Program-made: the position numbers and the translations under genes
The notes under the pieces: model-generated
Databases searched by the model: none
The model's input: the letters and a program-made list of their open reading frames with translations, nothing else
What the model was told of the DNA's origin: nothing
Part shown: piece by piece, positions 1 through 11,762 of the stretch
Layout: each line of letters starts with the position of its first letter
How positions within the stretch are numbered: the first letter of the stretch is position 1
Source: Astragalus membranaceus
Taxonomy: Eukaryota > Streptophyta > Magnoliopsida > Fabales > Fabaceae
NCBI GenBank assembly: GCA_039519185.1
Contig: CM076851.1
Coordinates: 46,854,751-46,918,750 of the forward strand
Direction of reading: 5' to 3'
DNA: 64,000 nt

Positions 1-1290
1 GAATTTGTGAGCCCTCTGCGCTCATCCTGAGCCCTCTGTGCTCATCCTGAGCCCTCTGTGCTCCCCCTGAGCCCTCTGCGCTCATCCTGAGCCCTCTGTG
101 CTCCCTCCTGAGCCCTCTGTGCTCCCCCCTGAGCCCTCTGTGCTCCCCCCTGAGCCCTCTGCGCTCATCCTGAGCCCTCTGTGCTCCTCTTGAGCCCTCT
201 GTGCTCATCCTCCTGAGCCCTCTATGCTCCTCCTGAGCCCTCTGTGCTCCTCCTGAGCCCTCTGTGCTCATCCTGAGCCCTCTGTGCTCCTCCTGAGCCC
301 TCTGTGCTCATCCTGAGCCCTCTGTGCTCCTCCTGAGCCCTCTGTGCTCATCCTCCTGAGCCCTCTGTGCTCCTCCTGAGCCCTCTGTGCTCATCCTCCT
401 GAGCCCTCTGTGCTCATCCTCCTGAGCCCTCTGTGCTCCCCCTGAGCCCTCTGCGCTCATCCTGAGCCCTCTGTGCTCCCTCCTGAGCCCTCTGTGCTCC
501 CCCCTGAGCCCTCTGCGCTCATCCTGAGCCCTCTGTGCTCCTCCTGAGCCCTCTGTGCTCATCCTCTTGAGCCCTCTGTGCTCCTCCTGAGCCCTCTGTG
601 CTCCTCCTGAGCCCTCTGTGCTCATCCTCCTGAGCCCTCTGTGCTCCTCCTGAGCCCTCTGTGCTCCTCCTGAGCCCTCTGTGCTCATCCTCCTGAGCCC
701 TCTGTGCTCATCCTGAGCCCTCTGTGCTCCTCCTGAGCCCTCTGTGCTCCTCCTGAGCCCGCTGTGCTCCTCCTGAGCCCTCTGTGCTTATGCTCCTGAG
801 CCCTCTGTGCTCATCCTGAGCCCTCTGTGCTCCCTCTTGAGCCCTCTGTGCTCATCCCGAGCCCTCTGTGCTCCCTCCCGAGCCCTCTGCGCTCATTCTG
901 AGCCCTCTGTGCTCATCCCGAGCCCTCTGTGCTCCCTCCTGAGCCCTCTGCGCTCATCCTAAGCCCTCTTTGCTCTCCCTAGAGCCCTCTGTGCTCATCC
1001 TGAGCCCTCTGTGCTCATCCTGGGCCCTCTGTGCTCCCTCTTGAGCCCTCTGTGCTCATCCCGAGCCCTCTGTGCTCCCTCCTGAGCCCTCTGCGCTCAT
1101 CCTGAGCCCTCTGTGCTCATCCCGAGCCCTCTGTGCACCCTCCTGAGCCCTCTGCGCTCATCCTGAGCCCTCTGTGCTCATCCCGAGCCCTCTGTGCTCC
1201 CTCCTGAGCCCTCTGCGCTCATCCTGAGCCCTCTGTGCTCATCCTGAGCCCTCTGTGCTCCATCCTGAGCCCTCCGCGCTCATCCTGAGT
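1..1290. repeat. Minisatellite array, unit about 20 bp
   Basis: About 60 near-head-to-tail copies of a 19-23 bp unit built on GAGCCCTCTGTGCTCATCCT. Units vary mainly in the linker (CATCCT, CTCCT, CCCCCT, CATCCTCCT) and in TGTGCTC versus TGCGCTC. The array starts before the window and fades out near 1290. It lies directly upstream of an Ogre/Tat-like LTR. Ogre elements are known to carry tandem repeats in the 3' untranslated part, which is the likely origin. Open frames across it arise from repetition and are not genes. Confidence 0.93.
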
Positions 1291-1330
1291 CCTCAGTGAT
1301 CCTTCTTTACTGCTTTCTTTACCGCTTTTT

Positions 1331-1460
1331 GCACGCCAAGTGCCCATTTTACATTTCTATCTGCACGCCAAGTGCCCATTTTACCCTTCTGTCTGCACGC
1401 CGAGTGCCCATTTACTTTTCTGTCTGCACGCCAAGTGCTCATTTTACTATTCTGTCTGCT
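1331..1460. repeat. Four copies of a 31-32 bp repeat
   Basis: Copies begin at 1331, 1363, 1395 and 1426 and share GCACGCCAAGTGCCCATTT followed by a T-rich spacer. The core GCACGCCAAGTGC has complementary GCAC/GTGC arms. The array follows the 20-bp minisatellite. After it, 1565-1830 carries looser repeats of the type CTTCAGACCCTGAGTGGTC. All are probably part of the same Ogre-like 3' region or LTR. Confidence 0.85.
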
Positions 1461-2479
1461 TTATTTGAACTTTTCAATCAATCAACCAACATGATTCGTG
1501 AATCCCTTCAGGACCCAAGTGTCCCCTCAAAAACAGACTTCACCTCGTATTCGAGCTGCGGGTAAGTCCTTCAGACCCCAAGTGGTCCTTCAGACTAGTT
1601 GTGTCAGCCTAAGACACAACGGACGTCCTTCATGGTCAACATATCAGTTCCGGAGCTGATCTTGACCCATCATGGCCGCTCGAAAGGCCCCTCAGACCGT
1701 TTTACTAGTACCATAGCTAGTAGCGCTCCTTCAGACCCTGAGTGGTCCTTCAGAGCCTTAGTGCTCCTTCAGACCCTGAGTGGTCCTTCAGAGCCTTAGT
1801 GCTCCTTCAGATTCCGAGTGGTCTGTCATTTTCTCTCTCGGTTAATGCGCCAAGTGTTAACCGTTCCCCGTTTGTTCTCAAGCCCATCTTTTCAAAAAAA
1901 TATAAAAAAAAAAAAAAGAAGAAAGAGGAAAATTCGGGTTTCCCCAAGTGGACAAAATCGGTATAATTTCTGAATTCTTTATCTTCATTTTGCCTTAGTG
2001 CTCCTTCAGATAAAAAACAAAAACTTTTCAAAAAGACAACCAAGAACTACGTAGCTTTGAATTCTCCATCGCACCGGGAGATACGTAGGAGCGGGCCATG
2101 TCCCGTCAAGCACTTTTTTCTAAAAACCCCTTTTTCCCCCCTTTCTCACCAAAAATAAAATTTCCAGTAAGTTTTCTCATTCATCTCCAAATAAGAAATA
2201 AATAGGCAAACTTAAGTATTTTTCAAATCAAACGTTAAAACCACACATTTAATTAGAGGTTCCCTTTCGGTAGAAAGGACGTGCGCGGTGCTAACACCTT
2301 CCTCGCACGTAATCGACCCCCGAACCTATATCTCTAATTTTCAAAAGACCATCCGCCTTGTCCAAAAGACCTTTTTTCAATGTTTTGGTCTTAAAATTAA
2401 AATATTGGTGGCGGCTCCAAAATTTTTCCACGTTGTACATCGAGAAACCCCAAGCCGGGATTTTTCGGGGTGCAACAGC

Positions 2480-2748
2480 GGGTACTATGTAATGAAGTTT
2501 ATGAAGGACATCATCACTCACAACCAAATGGAAATCCCAATCCATGTATGTAATTTGATAGTTTGTATTTTGACAAGTAATTCAAAATCTAATTGATATT
2601 GATATAATTCTAAGTTCATTTTATTTTATTTTTTCAGTATTTTCCTGAATATGTGTGTGGAGCTCAATTTTCTGATGAGGAACTTACTCAGCTGAAAGGA
2701 GAGTGGTGTCGTCATGTTGCCGGTTTGATTAATGCAAATCGAACTTGA
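2480..2748 (+). pseudogene. Ulp1-like C48 protease C-terminus of a CACTA element
   Basis: The first piece reads GYYVMKFMKDIITHNQ, the motif that follows the catalytic cysteine in Ulp1/SENP-type proteases encoded by plant CACTA and related transposons. An intron with good borders (GTATGT at 2546, TTTTCAG ending 2637) leads to a last exon starting YFPEYVCGAQFSDEELTQL and ending in a stop at 2746-2748. The Ogre-like insertion removes everything before the Gly-Tyr-Tyr motif, including the expected Cys just upstream, so the product cannot be an active protease. The family is known to be carried by CACTA and some Mutator-like elements, where its role in transposition is unclear. The assignment rests on motif recall without a database match. 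Confidence 0.8.
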
Positions 2749-3084
2749 TGTAATTTTTTTTGGATATCCTATTTTTGTAGTACCTCATATTGGATATGTT
2801 GTAATTTTTGTTGATCTTTTGGTACATGAGGATTTATGTAATTTTTGTTGATCTTTTGGTACATGAAGATTTATATGTTGGCACATTTTTGTTGGCACAT
2901 ATGTTGATTGGTACATGAGGATGTATAATTAGTTGGAAATTGATTTGAAATTGGTTATTGATTTGGAATTTTATTTGTAACTTTGTTGCTGGTTGTTGGT
3001 TTCTGGTTGTTGCTGGTTTTTGATTGCAGGGAGCTGAGAATTGGTAATATAGAAGAAACAGGCAAAACTTTCTTAAAAAAATAA

Positions 3085-3502
3085 TTAGGCATTGGTAGCG
3101 CTTTCTGTAAAAAGCGCTACCTATTGTCTAAGCGCCTAGGAATAAGGAGCGCTTATAATAAAAAGCGCTCCCTTTTCTTAAGACCATGGGGAGCGCTTTT
3201 TATTACAAGCGCTCCTTATTGTCTTAGCGCGCCTAGAAATAAGGAGCGCTTATAATAAAAAGCGCTCCCTTTGCTTAAGACCATGAGGAGCGCTTTTTAC
3301 TGTAAGCGCTCCTTATTGTCTTAGCACGCCTAAGAATAAGGAGCGCTTGTAATAAAAAGCGCTCCTCTTGCCTGTTTTTTGGGAGCGCTTTCCGAGCGCT
3401 ACCGTTGGGTGATTTGCAACAGGAGCGCTAGCTTTAGGAGCGCCCGAAAGCGCTCCCTATGGCCTAAAAAAAGCGCTCCCAATGCTTAAATCTGTTGTAG
3501 TG
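3085..3502. repeat. CACTA subterminal palindromic repeats (AGCGCT words)
   Basis: About 14 copies of AGCGCT in the setting GGAGCGCTT...AAGCGCTCC are arranged in both orientations, so adjacent copies can form hairpins separated by spacers such as TTATAATAAA. Linker words CTTAGCGCGCCTA recur three times. Subterminal repeats of this kind are the presumed transposase binding sites of CACTA elements. Confidence 0.88.
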
Positions 3503-4840
3503 TTGTAAACATCCTAAGGTAGTATTGGTTCTTCTAATTTCCATTGTTGTTGTGTGTTGTGTTATATAGTTACCATTTTTTTGTTTTAGTTTAATCTTGT
3601 AACCTATCATGGATATTGACCAAGTATATCTGATCTTATATGTATGACATGTGGTTAATACTTTGGAGAAATTCCTTGCGTTGAATTGTCTATGCAATAT
3701 CGTTTGTTGAGATTTTTTTGCTTGATATGATTATAAACTTTTGGTGTATCTTAGGAATAGTAATCTAAAACTTGCATTCTCTGCATAGAGAAAAGTCTCC
3801 CTTCTTTGATATCTTTGGTTTTTGGATCGTTTTATTAACAGTGAATTATGTAGTTGAATTTTCCATTTAATACCTTTTGTCCCAATCCCAACTTTTTATT
3901 GTCCGACTTCCACAGTTACCGATCAAAATCATTAACTTCTAGTTATCATCATTAGTATTAGTTTTTATATGATACCCTATTATTACCCTATGTTGGTTGT
4001 TTGCGACTCTATATATTTCTTGCGTATTTAATGAACATTATTTTTATTTGCATTATGGCTTTTAAAATAATGGTGATTTGATTTTTCAAATTAATTCCTT
4101 GTGATTTATAAACTTCTCCATGATACTACTTGTTGTATTTTATAGTTATAATTTTCTTTATGCCTTTTAGATTGTTTGACCGAAAAAGTAGCAAAGTCTT
4201 GATCATATTTGAGTTTCTGATCTATGAAGCCACAATGCTATTGTCGAATGGATTTCCTTTTGATTATGATATTATTTCATTATTTGTACACACAACAAAG
4301 AATATTTCATTTCAAAAATATTTGTTTTTGTTTGGCGGTTAAGGGGAAGTCTAAAACTTTGATATAGTGCTTATGCATTGGATTCATATTTTTGTTTTTA
4401 TTTGTATATATTGTTTACTGATTCTAAAACTTTGATATAGTGTTTTTATTGGTATTTTTTTTGTTTCATATATTTTTTTTTCATTTGTATATGAGTATTC
4501 GAAAAGTTCATTAGATCACACTTCCACTCAAGTTTTCAATATCTTATTGAAGAAGACTTTATATTCTATATGAAATGTATGAACATTAGACAATCAAGAG
4601 CTCAAGGAAAGTGTTGTTTTATATTCTATGGAAAGTGTTTGAACATTAGACAATCAAGAGCTCAAGGAAAATAAGTGTTTCTTCATGTGGAATTCCATGA
4701 GATTGATCAGTATTATTAGATGGTTCATGGTTCATGATTTTATGCGACTTTTCTTTCATTTTAGATGGTTCATGCGTTCTCGAGTACACTATACCCGAAT
4801 ATTATTACTTGACTATGGTATTGTTGCGACTTCCACTAAA
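3503..4840. other. AT-rich stretch without recognisable gene
   Basis: No coding similarity is visible. The only structure noted is a short direct repeat: the word GAACATTAGACAATCAAGAG occurs twice, about 62 bp apart (near 4580 and 4642). The stretch may hold the worn 5' part of the copia element that becomes recognisable from about 4850. Confidence 0.5.
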
Positions 4841-4849
4841 AGTCATTGG

Positions 4850-7800
4850 AATATCATGAGGCTCATCCCACTAATACTGCTTCATTCCCAGAAGTGAATG
4901 GAGCAACACATGATAACAAAATAATGAATTTTTAATTAAAAAAAAATCATGTGACTCGTCCCACTAGTAATGCTTCATTCCCAGAAGTGAATGTAGAGAC
5001 ACACAAACATATATGAGCAAACCCGTTTGAAAAAGAACATTTGTTTTTCACCAGAAGTGGAAAAATATTGGAAAGAATGAAAAGGGTGGGCAGAGTAGCA
5101 AAAATAATGAAAATATATGCTATAAAAGTCACTGGGTTCGTACCTCTTGTATCTTGTTGACCTTTACCATTTTCAACTTCCATCTTTATTCTTATACTTA
5201 TCTCTTATCAAATTTATTTATTTTGGATAGAATAATTATTTACACTAGCATCAATAATGGAGATATGTGTGTCGCTGATAGCGGAACTACCCATACGATT
5301 TTAATGGATAAAATATATTTCTCTTATTTAGTAAAGCGAGAAAGCAATGTTAGCACTATATCTCGACTTCAAAGATAATTGAAGGCTCCGGAAGAGCTAA
5401 TATATTGTTATCCGGGGGAACAAATTTACACATTGAGAATGTATTATATTCCCCTAAGTCTCGTAGAAATTTAATAAGCTTCAAAGATATTCGTCTAAAT
5501 GGATCATATTGAAATGATATATGAATGAGATATTGAATAACGAGACATACTTAGGGAAAAATAAGTGTAGTGGAAAAGTTGTCTGCTATTTTCTCTAGTT
5601 TGTACTACACTTGTATCTGTGCAATTGAAGCACATATTGTAAACCAGAAGTTTACAGGTCACAATAAATTTGTTGTTTGGCAAGGCCGGTTGGGCCATCT
5701 CGGGTTCATTATGATGAGAAAAATAAAGTAAAATTTATGTGGTCATCCGTTGAAGAACCGGAAGATTCTTCAATCTAATAAATTCTCATGTACCTCTTGT
5801 ACACAATGGAATTAGCCATCACCACAAATTGGAAGTGAATATCTCAACTTTTTAGAACGAATACATATGGTGATATCTGTGGGTCAGTACACCCACCATG
5901 TGGATTACTTAGATACTTTATGATTATAATTGATGCATTAACTAGATGGACACATGTATTTGTCATCAACACTCAACTAGTAGTTTGTGTCTTTATCGTC
6001 AACTCACAATTAGAAGTTTCTGAGATTGTTTGCTACTATAACTTCACTAAGAGCTCAATTTTCTAAATTATCTAGAAAGCATCTGACGAGTATTGTATGA
6101 TATTGGAGATCATGTAGCTTATGTTCTTATATAAAATGGTCTTGAAGAACCATTCTTTAGACGTCTAAAGTTAATTATATGACAAATACTTATGAGATAA
6201 GAACTTCCTTGAAAACATGCAATTGCAACATTGATTCGCATCAAGCCAACAAGTTATAACAACTCTTCCCCTATACATTTTGTTTTTGGTCACGAATCTA
6301 ATATTTCCCGTCTTAAAGTTTTTGAAGGTGCAATGCATATTCGTTCTTCTCCACTCACAATGCACTAAGATGGGTCCTCAAAGAATTGGATATAAATCTC
6401 CATGTATGATAATGTATGAACCAACAATTGGAGACTTGTTTATAGTCCAGTTTGAAAATTATTATTTGATGAATTAATTTTCCCAACATTAGGGGGAGAG
6501 AATAAGCAGCTGGAAAAAGAGATCATTTGGAATGAATTATCATTGTCTCATCTCGATCCTCAAACTAAACAATGTGAACTAGAAGTTCAAAAGATAATTC
6601 ATTTGCAAAGCTTAGCAAATCATCTACCAAATGCATTCACTGATCTAAAAGGTGTGACCAAATATATCAGCTGCTAATGCTCCAATAAAATGGATGTCCT
6701 TGGTGGACAATCTAACATTGCAAATGAGTCTCAATTGCACCTGAAGTGTGGTAGACCAATCGGTTCCAAAGATAAAAATCCTCAAACTAGAAAAGGAGCT
6801 AAAAATAAAGATGGTCTAAGCGAGGATACATAAACTCTAAAAGAGTATTCATACATAATTGACATTTCAGTTCTAGAAGAACTGATCAGGTACCTGAAAA
6901 AGTTCTGAAATAAAGAGATCTCAATGAATTATGTCATGAATCAAATACAATGGAACCGAAACGAAGTCAACGTTGACGATGTTTTTACATATAATATAGC
7001 GCTAAATTTGATAAATGACAATGAGGATCATGAATCAAAGTCTACTAAAGATTGTAGGCAAAGTGAGAATTGGCCAAAATTGAAAGATGAAATTGAAGCA
7101 GAATTAAGCTCATTTTACAAAAGTTTATGGACCTGTAGTCCAAACACCTGAAAGTGTTAAACCAGATGTTGAATGAGGATGGTGAAATTGTGAGATTCAA
7201 AGCACGACATGTTGCTCAAGGGTGAATGGAAGTACTTTTCAGTACTTAATTAGCCTTGTAGCACATGAAAAGCTCAATTTTCACAAGATGAATGTGACCA
7301 TAAATTATTTGTATGACTCATTTGATATGATAATTATATGAAGATCCCTGAAGGATCTAATATTCTGAGACACACTCTTCGGACTCTCAAGATGAGTACT
7401 CAAATTGAGTAAATCCCTCCATGAGATAATATAAGTTGAGCACAAGTCGTATAATCGTCTCAATTCACATTCTAAAGGAGGGATATAAAATTGAATTTTA
7501 TGAAAAGATCAAGACATGAATTTGCTATAGTTTTCTATTATTGGAACTCCTAAAGAGAGTTTTCCAAAATTATAGACTGTTCAAAGAAACAACTCTAGAT
7601 GAATGGCATCAAATTATATCTGGGATTTTGATGTTGAATCTGTAGGTGACCTCTACATGGAAAATCCCAGAAGGATTCAAGATAAAAAGAAATATTTTTA
7701 AATAAATTCTTTTGTAAAACAAAGTCTTTTATTGATCTGCAGAAATTATTATATTGAGTACATGAGTTGTGTGGTAAGAATATGTGAAATATCTCAGTCC

Positions 7801-7900
7801 CGAAGACTATGAAAACATGCATGCATATTACCAAATTTTATATCCTTTGATATGATAATATTAATGAGTAGTAATATAGTTTATCACAAACCAATATTCG
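4850..7900 (+). pseudogene. Ty1-copia gag-pol remnant
   Basis: Recognisable pieces, in shifting frames: a gag-like HEAHPTNTASFPEVN near 4855-4900, repeated imperfectly near 4950; a worn zinc-knuckle CYKSHW near 5115; a protease VADSGTTHTILMDK at about 5270-5310 (copia aspartic protease D-S-G-T-T-H type); a GAG-pre-integrase GRLGHL near 5683; and a pol segment at 6924-7151 (NYVMNQIQWNR... with DNEDHESKS), the linker just before the reverse transcriptase. RT fragments follow to about 7900. The order matches plant copia polyproteins, where one frame encodes gag, protease, integrase and RT-RNaseH. No frame is longer than about 100 codons, so it is dead. Confidence 0.78.
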
Positions 7901-8477
7901 TGCAGATAAATGGGGGGTAAGATGCATATTTATGTTTGACTATTGTAATAAATAAATCATTTTATATATGTTACCCAAGTTAACCATGCAGATACAAAGT
8001 ATTTTCCTGATCTAAATGAAGTCAGATCACAAGTCAACTATTATCTACATGTGGGGAAATTGAAATATATTGTTGATCTACAAGACAATATATGGTTCTT
8101 GCTTCTTCATTTTATGCTCAAATGCCAACAATTCAAGGAAGCTGTTCTGAAGATAATATTGACCGCAAAGCTCCATTAAAAGAGGATATATCACAAATGA
8201 CAGAGCGGAGTAGATTGCTCCACATGCACTTAGAGAGAAAATCCAGATGTTGGAATTCATATTCTTAAGTGACGCTTTAAACAGGGGGAGAAAAACTGCA
8301 CTCTTTTTCCCTTCGCTATGGTTTTGTCCCATTGGGTTTTCCTGGCAAGGTTTTTAATGAGGCAGTCCCCATAGAAAGGATATTGTACTCTTTTTCCTTC
8401 GCTAGATTTTTATCCCACTGGGTTTTTTCTAGTAAGGTTTTAATGAGGCATATCCTAGGTGGACATCCAAGGGGGAG

Positions 8478-8692
8478 TGTTATGAATATTACTATTGGAT
8501 GTCCATTATCCTTCCCCTACCTTCTCATCATCATCTAGTAAGTGGTCTTTTATGATGGACTACTCACTTACCAATCATCCTCCTATAAAAGGGATTCACT
8601 CTTATGTATAGATCTACACTTGTGAAGAGAATAATACAAAGAATCATTCTTTTATCATTCTTTTGTTCTTCTTTTGCTATAGTTTCATAACA
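8478..8692 (+). repeat. Short 3' LTR of the copia element
   Basis: It starts TGTTATGAATATT directly after the purine tract and ends TTTCATAACA, giving a 9-bp terminal inverted match TGTTATGAA/TTCATAACA. A TATA-like box TATAAAAGG lies at 8584. The 215-bp length is short for plant copia LTRs. Confidence 0.85.
8584..8592 (+). promoter_or_regulatory. Putative TATA box in copia LTR
   Basis: TATAAAAGG sits in the middle of the 215-bp LTR, with about 100 bp left for the transcribed R-U5 part. That is the usual place for the LTR core promoter. Confidence 0.5.
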
Positions 8693-9380
8693 ACAACATA
8701 CTTATAGATTTTCACTAAAAATGAAATTTATTTGCATTCACGCTATGGTTGTTAGGGGATTTTTATATATTAATTATAAGGGAGCGTATATTGTAACAAC
8801 CTCTCCGGGCGTCACATTTTTTTGTAGTTAATATCAAATTTTGTAGTTAATCCATTTTTTTGAAAACAAAACTTCGCAATGTATTTTCTGAAATATGATA
8901 CTAATTAAAATGCCTTTTTGAAATACCACAACACAATACAATCATTCCTCATTGATCACAAAATTTTCTTCGCCATTAGGCGAACAAAATTCATCTTCAA
9001 AAACAATACAGTTAATCACGATTTGAGAGCAAGACTAACAACACAATCTAATGAGTTGGTCCTAAGATAAAACTCTAAGTCTACAAATCTAGGTTACTAG
9101 TCAGAGACGCCAGAAAGGGAATCGCAACACTTTTTGGACACATACCTAAACATGGACCCTTAGCAAACACCTATTTGATAAGTCTAGAAAATTCATCGTT
9201 TCTTCATAGAGATGTTCTTCACGCTTCCTCGGGAATCACGCCTTCGATCACGTCGCCAAGAAAATCTCGACTCAACTTCTACGCCGTCCATGGAATTCAT
9301 TCCCATATCCCTGAAACATTGTACTCGAGTACCCTAAACATGGGTAGACAAAAAAACTGGCAAGGTGAATCTCTTATATA
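8693..9380. other. Unassigned repeat-like DNA flanking the CACTA element
   Basis: A TGTAACAACC word at 8792 resembles the start of a minus-oriented Ty3 LTR, and the text to 9380 reads like LTR sequence. It continues after the CACTA insertion at 13990 for about 80 bp, before a second TGTAACATCC start at 14073. No coding domain or matching end was found. It may be another Ty3 LTR fragment. Confidence 0.35.
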
Positions 9381-9393
9381 CACTAGTGCAAAA

Positions 9394-9770
9394 AAGGGAT
9401 TTAAGGTCAGGCGAAAAGGGGATTTAAAGTCAGGCGGGCGCTTGACTTTTATTAAGTCGACTTTGTATGTCTGGAGTTTTAAAGTCAAGCGATAGCCTGA
9501 CTTCGTAAGTCAGATTTAAAGTCAAGCATTTATTGCGCCTGACTTCGTAAGTCTGTTTTAAAGTCAAGCATTTATTCTTGCCTGACTTCGTAAGTATGAT
9601 ATAAAGTCAAGCATTTTATTCTTGCCTGACTTTGTAAGTATGATTTACAGTCAAACAAGAATAAATGCTTGACTTTAAATCATACTTACGAAGTCAAGCA
9701 TTAATTATTGCCTGACTTCGTAAGTATGATTTAAAGTCAAGCTTTATTGCGCCTGACCTTAAAAGTTTTT
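9394..9770. repeat. Left subterminal inverted words of the Pack-CACTA
   Basis: At least ten copies of AAAGTCAAGC alternate with GCCTGACTTCGTAAGT in a 45-50 bp rhythm. Around 9640-9740 the order inverts, so the copy TACTTACGAAGTCAAGC pairs with neighbouring GCCTGACTTCGTAAGTA and could fold into a long hairpin. Confidence 0.88.
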
Positions 9771-10352
9771 TTTTAAATTTTGGTTACACCCTGGTTATAC
9801 GAAATTCATCACTCTAACCATCTGTAACTTGGAATATGGCCAATCCAAATTACAGACACCACTAATTGATTGCCAACAAATCAACAAAACAAACATTTCA
9901 AAATTAGTAGAACAAAACAATTATAAAAAAAACATTCTATATAATTGGTCATTAATTCGTCACATTCTACTATAATTGGTCAGTTTAGGTACAAAATATA
10001 TCACTTAAGTACAAAATACATTCTACAATCTACAAAACCAGTAATCTACAAAACTAGTGAACAGCAGTCAAGTCTTTTCCTCGGAAAGCTCTTCTGCAGT
10101 CAAGTCCAACTTCTTCCTTGAGATCACGCACGCACCCGCAAGATCAAAGTCAGCAAGATCACAACACTGAAATCACGCACGCACCCGCAAGATCACAACA
10201 AGAATCAGCAACACTGAAATCACGCACCCCTATTCAAGAACTTGATACATGAATATTACAAATTCTAAGTTTCCATAACTCAACATCTATGTTTGCAGTA
10301 TTTCAAATCTATCATTTAACAATTTAACACTTTAAAATGAATTATACTTATG

Positions 10353-10455
10353 CCTCAAATTCTTTTCCTTCATGATACAAGTCCCCCAAAGATGACAGCT
10401 TTGGCTTTGTCTGATATTTAAAGAATGCATCATAAATAACCATAGATTTGTGCAT
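10353..10455 (-). pseudogene. Captured exon fragment, SF3b145/SF3B2-like
   Basis: On the minus strand the frame reads FFKYQTKPKLSSLGDLY followed by HEGKEFE, which matches my recollection of the conserved core of splicing factor 3b subunit 2 (SAP145), a U2 snRNP protein. The exon ends where a GT donor is expected, but the sequence is GAG|GCATAAG, a weak GC-type donor. The upstream part of the same open frame, to 10551, reads VLFAASLLKNNKAIHEAL and does not fit SF3B2; it begins at a good acceptor TTTGCAG and may come from a different gene. The fragment covers only a small part of an SF3B2 protein and cannot function as such. Confidence 0.6.
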
Positions 10456-11215
10456 GCAAATCAAAGATGCCTTCTTTGCCATTGATGCCATTAAGGCTTC
10501 ATGAATTGCCTTGTTATTTTTCAACAGAGAAGCAGCGAACAAAACCTGCAAACATAAATAAGTCTACAAAGTCCATGTCAACAGATCCAAATTTGGCTTG
10601 CTTAATTAATTTGTGCCATTCCATTGATGTGCTGGAAACAAGTCTACAATGGCACTGCAGTCACGGAACAAAGATAAAATCACACAGAAATCAGCAGTAA
10701 TTCGCAAGATGGAGCTACAAAATTACACAGTTCAAGAAGAAATGCAAACATATGCCACAGGGGAAAGGACACTTCCAGCTTATATCAAACATAACATGTC
10801 CATTCTCCAGCATCAAACATAAGTAGTAAAGAGGGTTCTTGCTTCTTATCATCTTGCTTTCCAACTGGAAAAACAGCAGTTTTTAAATCATTTGTGCGGG
10901 TAAGAGGGTTGTCAAGAAGTGGGGGGAAACTTCATTATATTTCAAGTAATTTTTTCACTTCAGAATGAGGTCAACAGAAAAAGGCATAATCAAAATTCAA
11001 AAGACCTTGTATAAATTTTATTTTCTCTAATGGATGCATTTGAGTTATGAATTGAGTTATATGGCTAAGGCTCATTTGCCATGTCTCTTATATTTTGTTT
11101 AGCAGTACTGTGATGCAAATGTTAATATAATAAGGTAAAGAAAGAACAAATTTTATAGATTGCTCTTAAAAGACAAAGTTACTTAAAATTTTCAAGACAC
11201 AATAGAAACACTTAC

Positions 11216-11258
11216 AGTAGTAGGTTCCCGCAAGCAGCCAAAAATGTTAAACAGATCT
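11216..11258 (-). pseudogene. Exon-like 43-bp segment, gene unknown
   Basis: On the minus strand an acceptor TTTGCAG and a donor GTAAGT frame 43 bases, with an intron-like AT-rich flank on both sides. I do not recognise the peptide in any frame. It lies between the SF3b-like and E2-like fragments in the same orientation, so it is probably another captured exon. Confidence 0.35.
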
Positions 11259-11762
11259 CTGCAAATTATAATAAAATGAATCAAAATGTTAGATGTATGC
11301 AGTCAGAACTTCATGCAGATACAAATAAATCAAAAATGTAGTGGCCGTGGAGTTAGGATCACACAAAATCATTAAACTCTGAAACAGAACATAGATGAAA
11401 CACAAATACATGAATTGATAGCTAAATGGCTCAAGTTGGCTATATGGACCAATCAATGCTCATCCGGCTCTTCAAAATCAAATTTTAAGGGCTTCTTATG
11501 AAGTTGTCCATCTTTTAACAGAAACCCTTTAAACCAAACTATCTTCCAATTGGTAAGCCTCTACCTACTAATGAACAAATCACCTCTAATTTTTTTTTGC
11601 CATTTACTTCTAAATATTTGCAATTCCTTCTTTCTCAATCTATTCTTTCAAGATTTTTTGTACATGCACCCTTCTCCCTGAATGTTCTCATATCACCTTA
11701 ACACTTTTTTGACTTCTGGTTGCAGTTTTCCAACAATCACAAGGTTAGTGGTGGTTAGTTAC

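Larger units (their letters stand above)
1..2477 (+). mobile_element. Ogre/Tat-like Ty3 retrotransposon, 3' end (partial)
   Basis: The block 2050-2477 has features I associate with Ogre/Tat LTRs. These are the GAGATACGTAGGAGC stretch at about 2078, the CGGTAGAAAGGACGTGCGCGG and CACCTTCCTCGCACGTAATC stretches near 2270-2312, the GGTGGCGGCTCC stretch at about 2409, and the end TTCGGGGTGCAACA at 2477. The right border is set by the abrupt switch to CACTA coding sequence at 2478. The LTR start is not clear; it probably lies near 1300-1500. No coding domain of the element is in view. If the border is right, the 5-bp target duplication should be GCGGG (2478-2482), repeated upstream of the window. 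Confidence 0.62.
2478..3502 (+). mobile_element. CACTA transposon 3' remnant
   Basis: The block holds the last exons of a Ulp1-like protease gene (2480-2748), an AT-rich stretch, and about 400 bp of subterminal palindromic words. It ends in the terminal repeat ATCTGTTGTAGTG at 3502, which on the other strand starts CACTACAACAG, the CACTA-superfamily end. The next three bases, TTG, are a candidate 3-bp target duplication. The left part of the element is cut off by the Ogre-like LTR at 2477. Confidence 0.85.
4841..8692 (+). mobile_element. Decayed Ty1-copia retrotransposon
   Basis: Gag, protease, integrase and reverse transcriptase remnants follow in the copia order on the plus strand, then a polypurine tract (AAGGGGGAG, ending 8477) and a 215-bp LTR at 8478-8692. 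No 5' LTR or primer binding site was found, so the left border is approximate. Frameshifts and stops are frequent, which marks an old copy. The bases after the LTR, ACAAC (8693-8697), are the candidate target duplication. Confidence 0.82.

Noticed and set aside
308..688. 126-codon open frame on the minus strand
   Set aside because: Pure translation of the 20-bp minisatellite; no start context, no family.
1..1290. CRISPR-like array
   Set aside because: Repeats are head to tail without unique spacers, and the context is a plant retrotransposon.
2291..2545. Minus-strand frame opposite the Ulp1 exon
   Set aside because: Antisense shadow of the LTR-CACTA junction.
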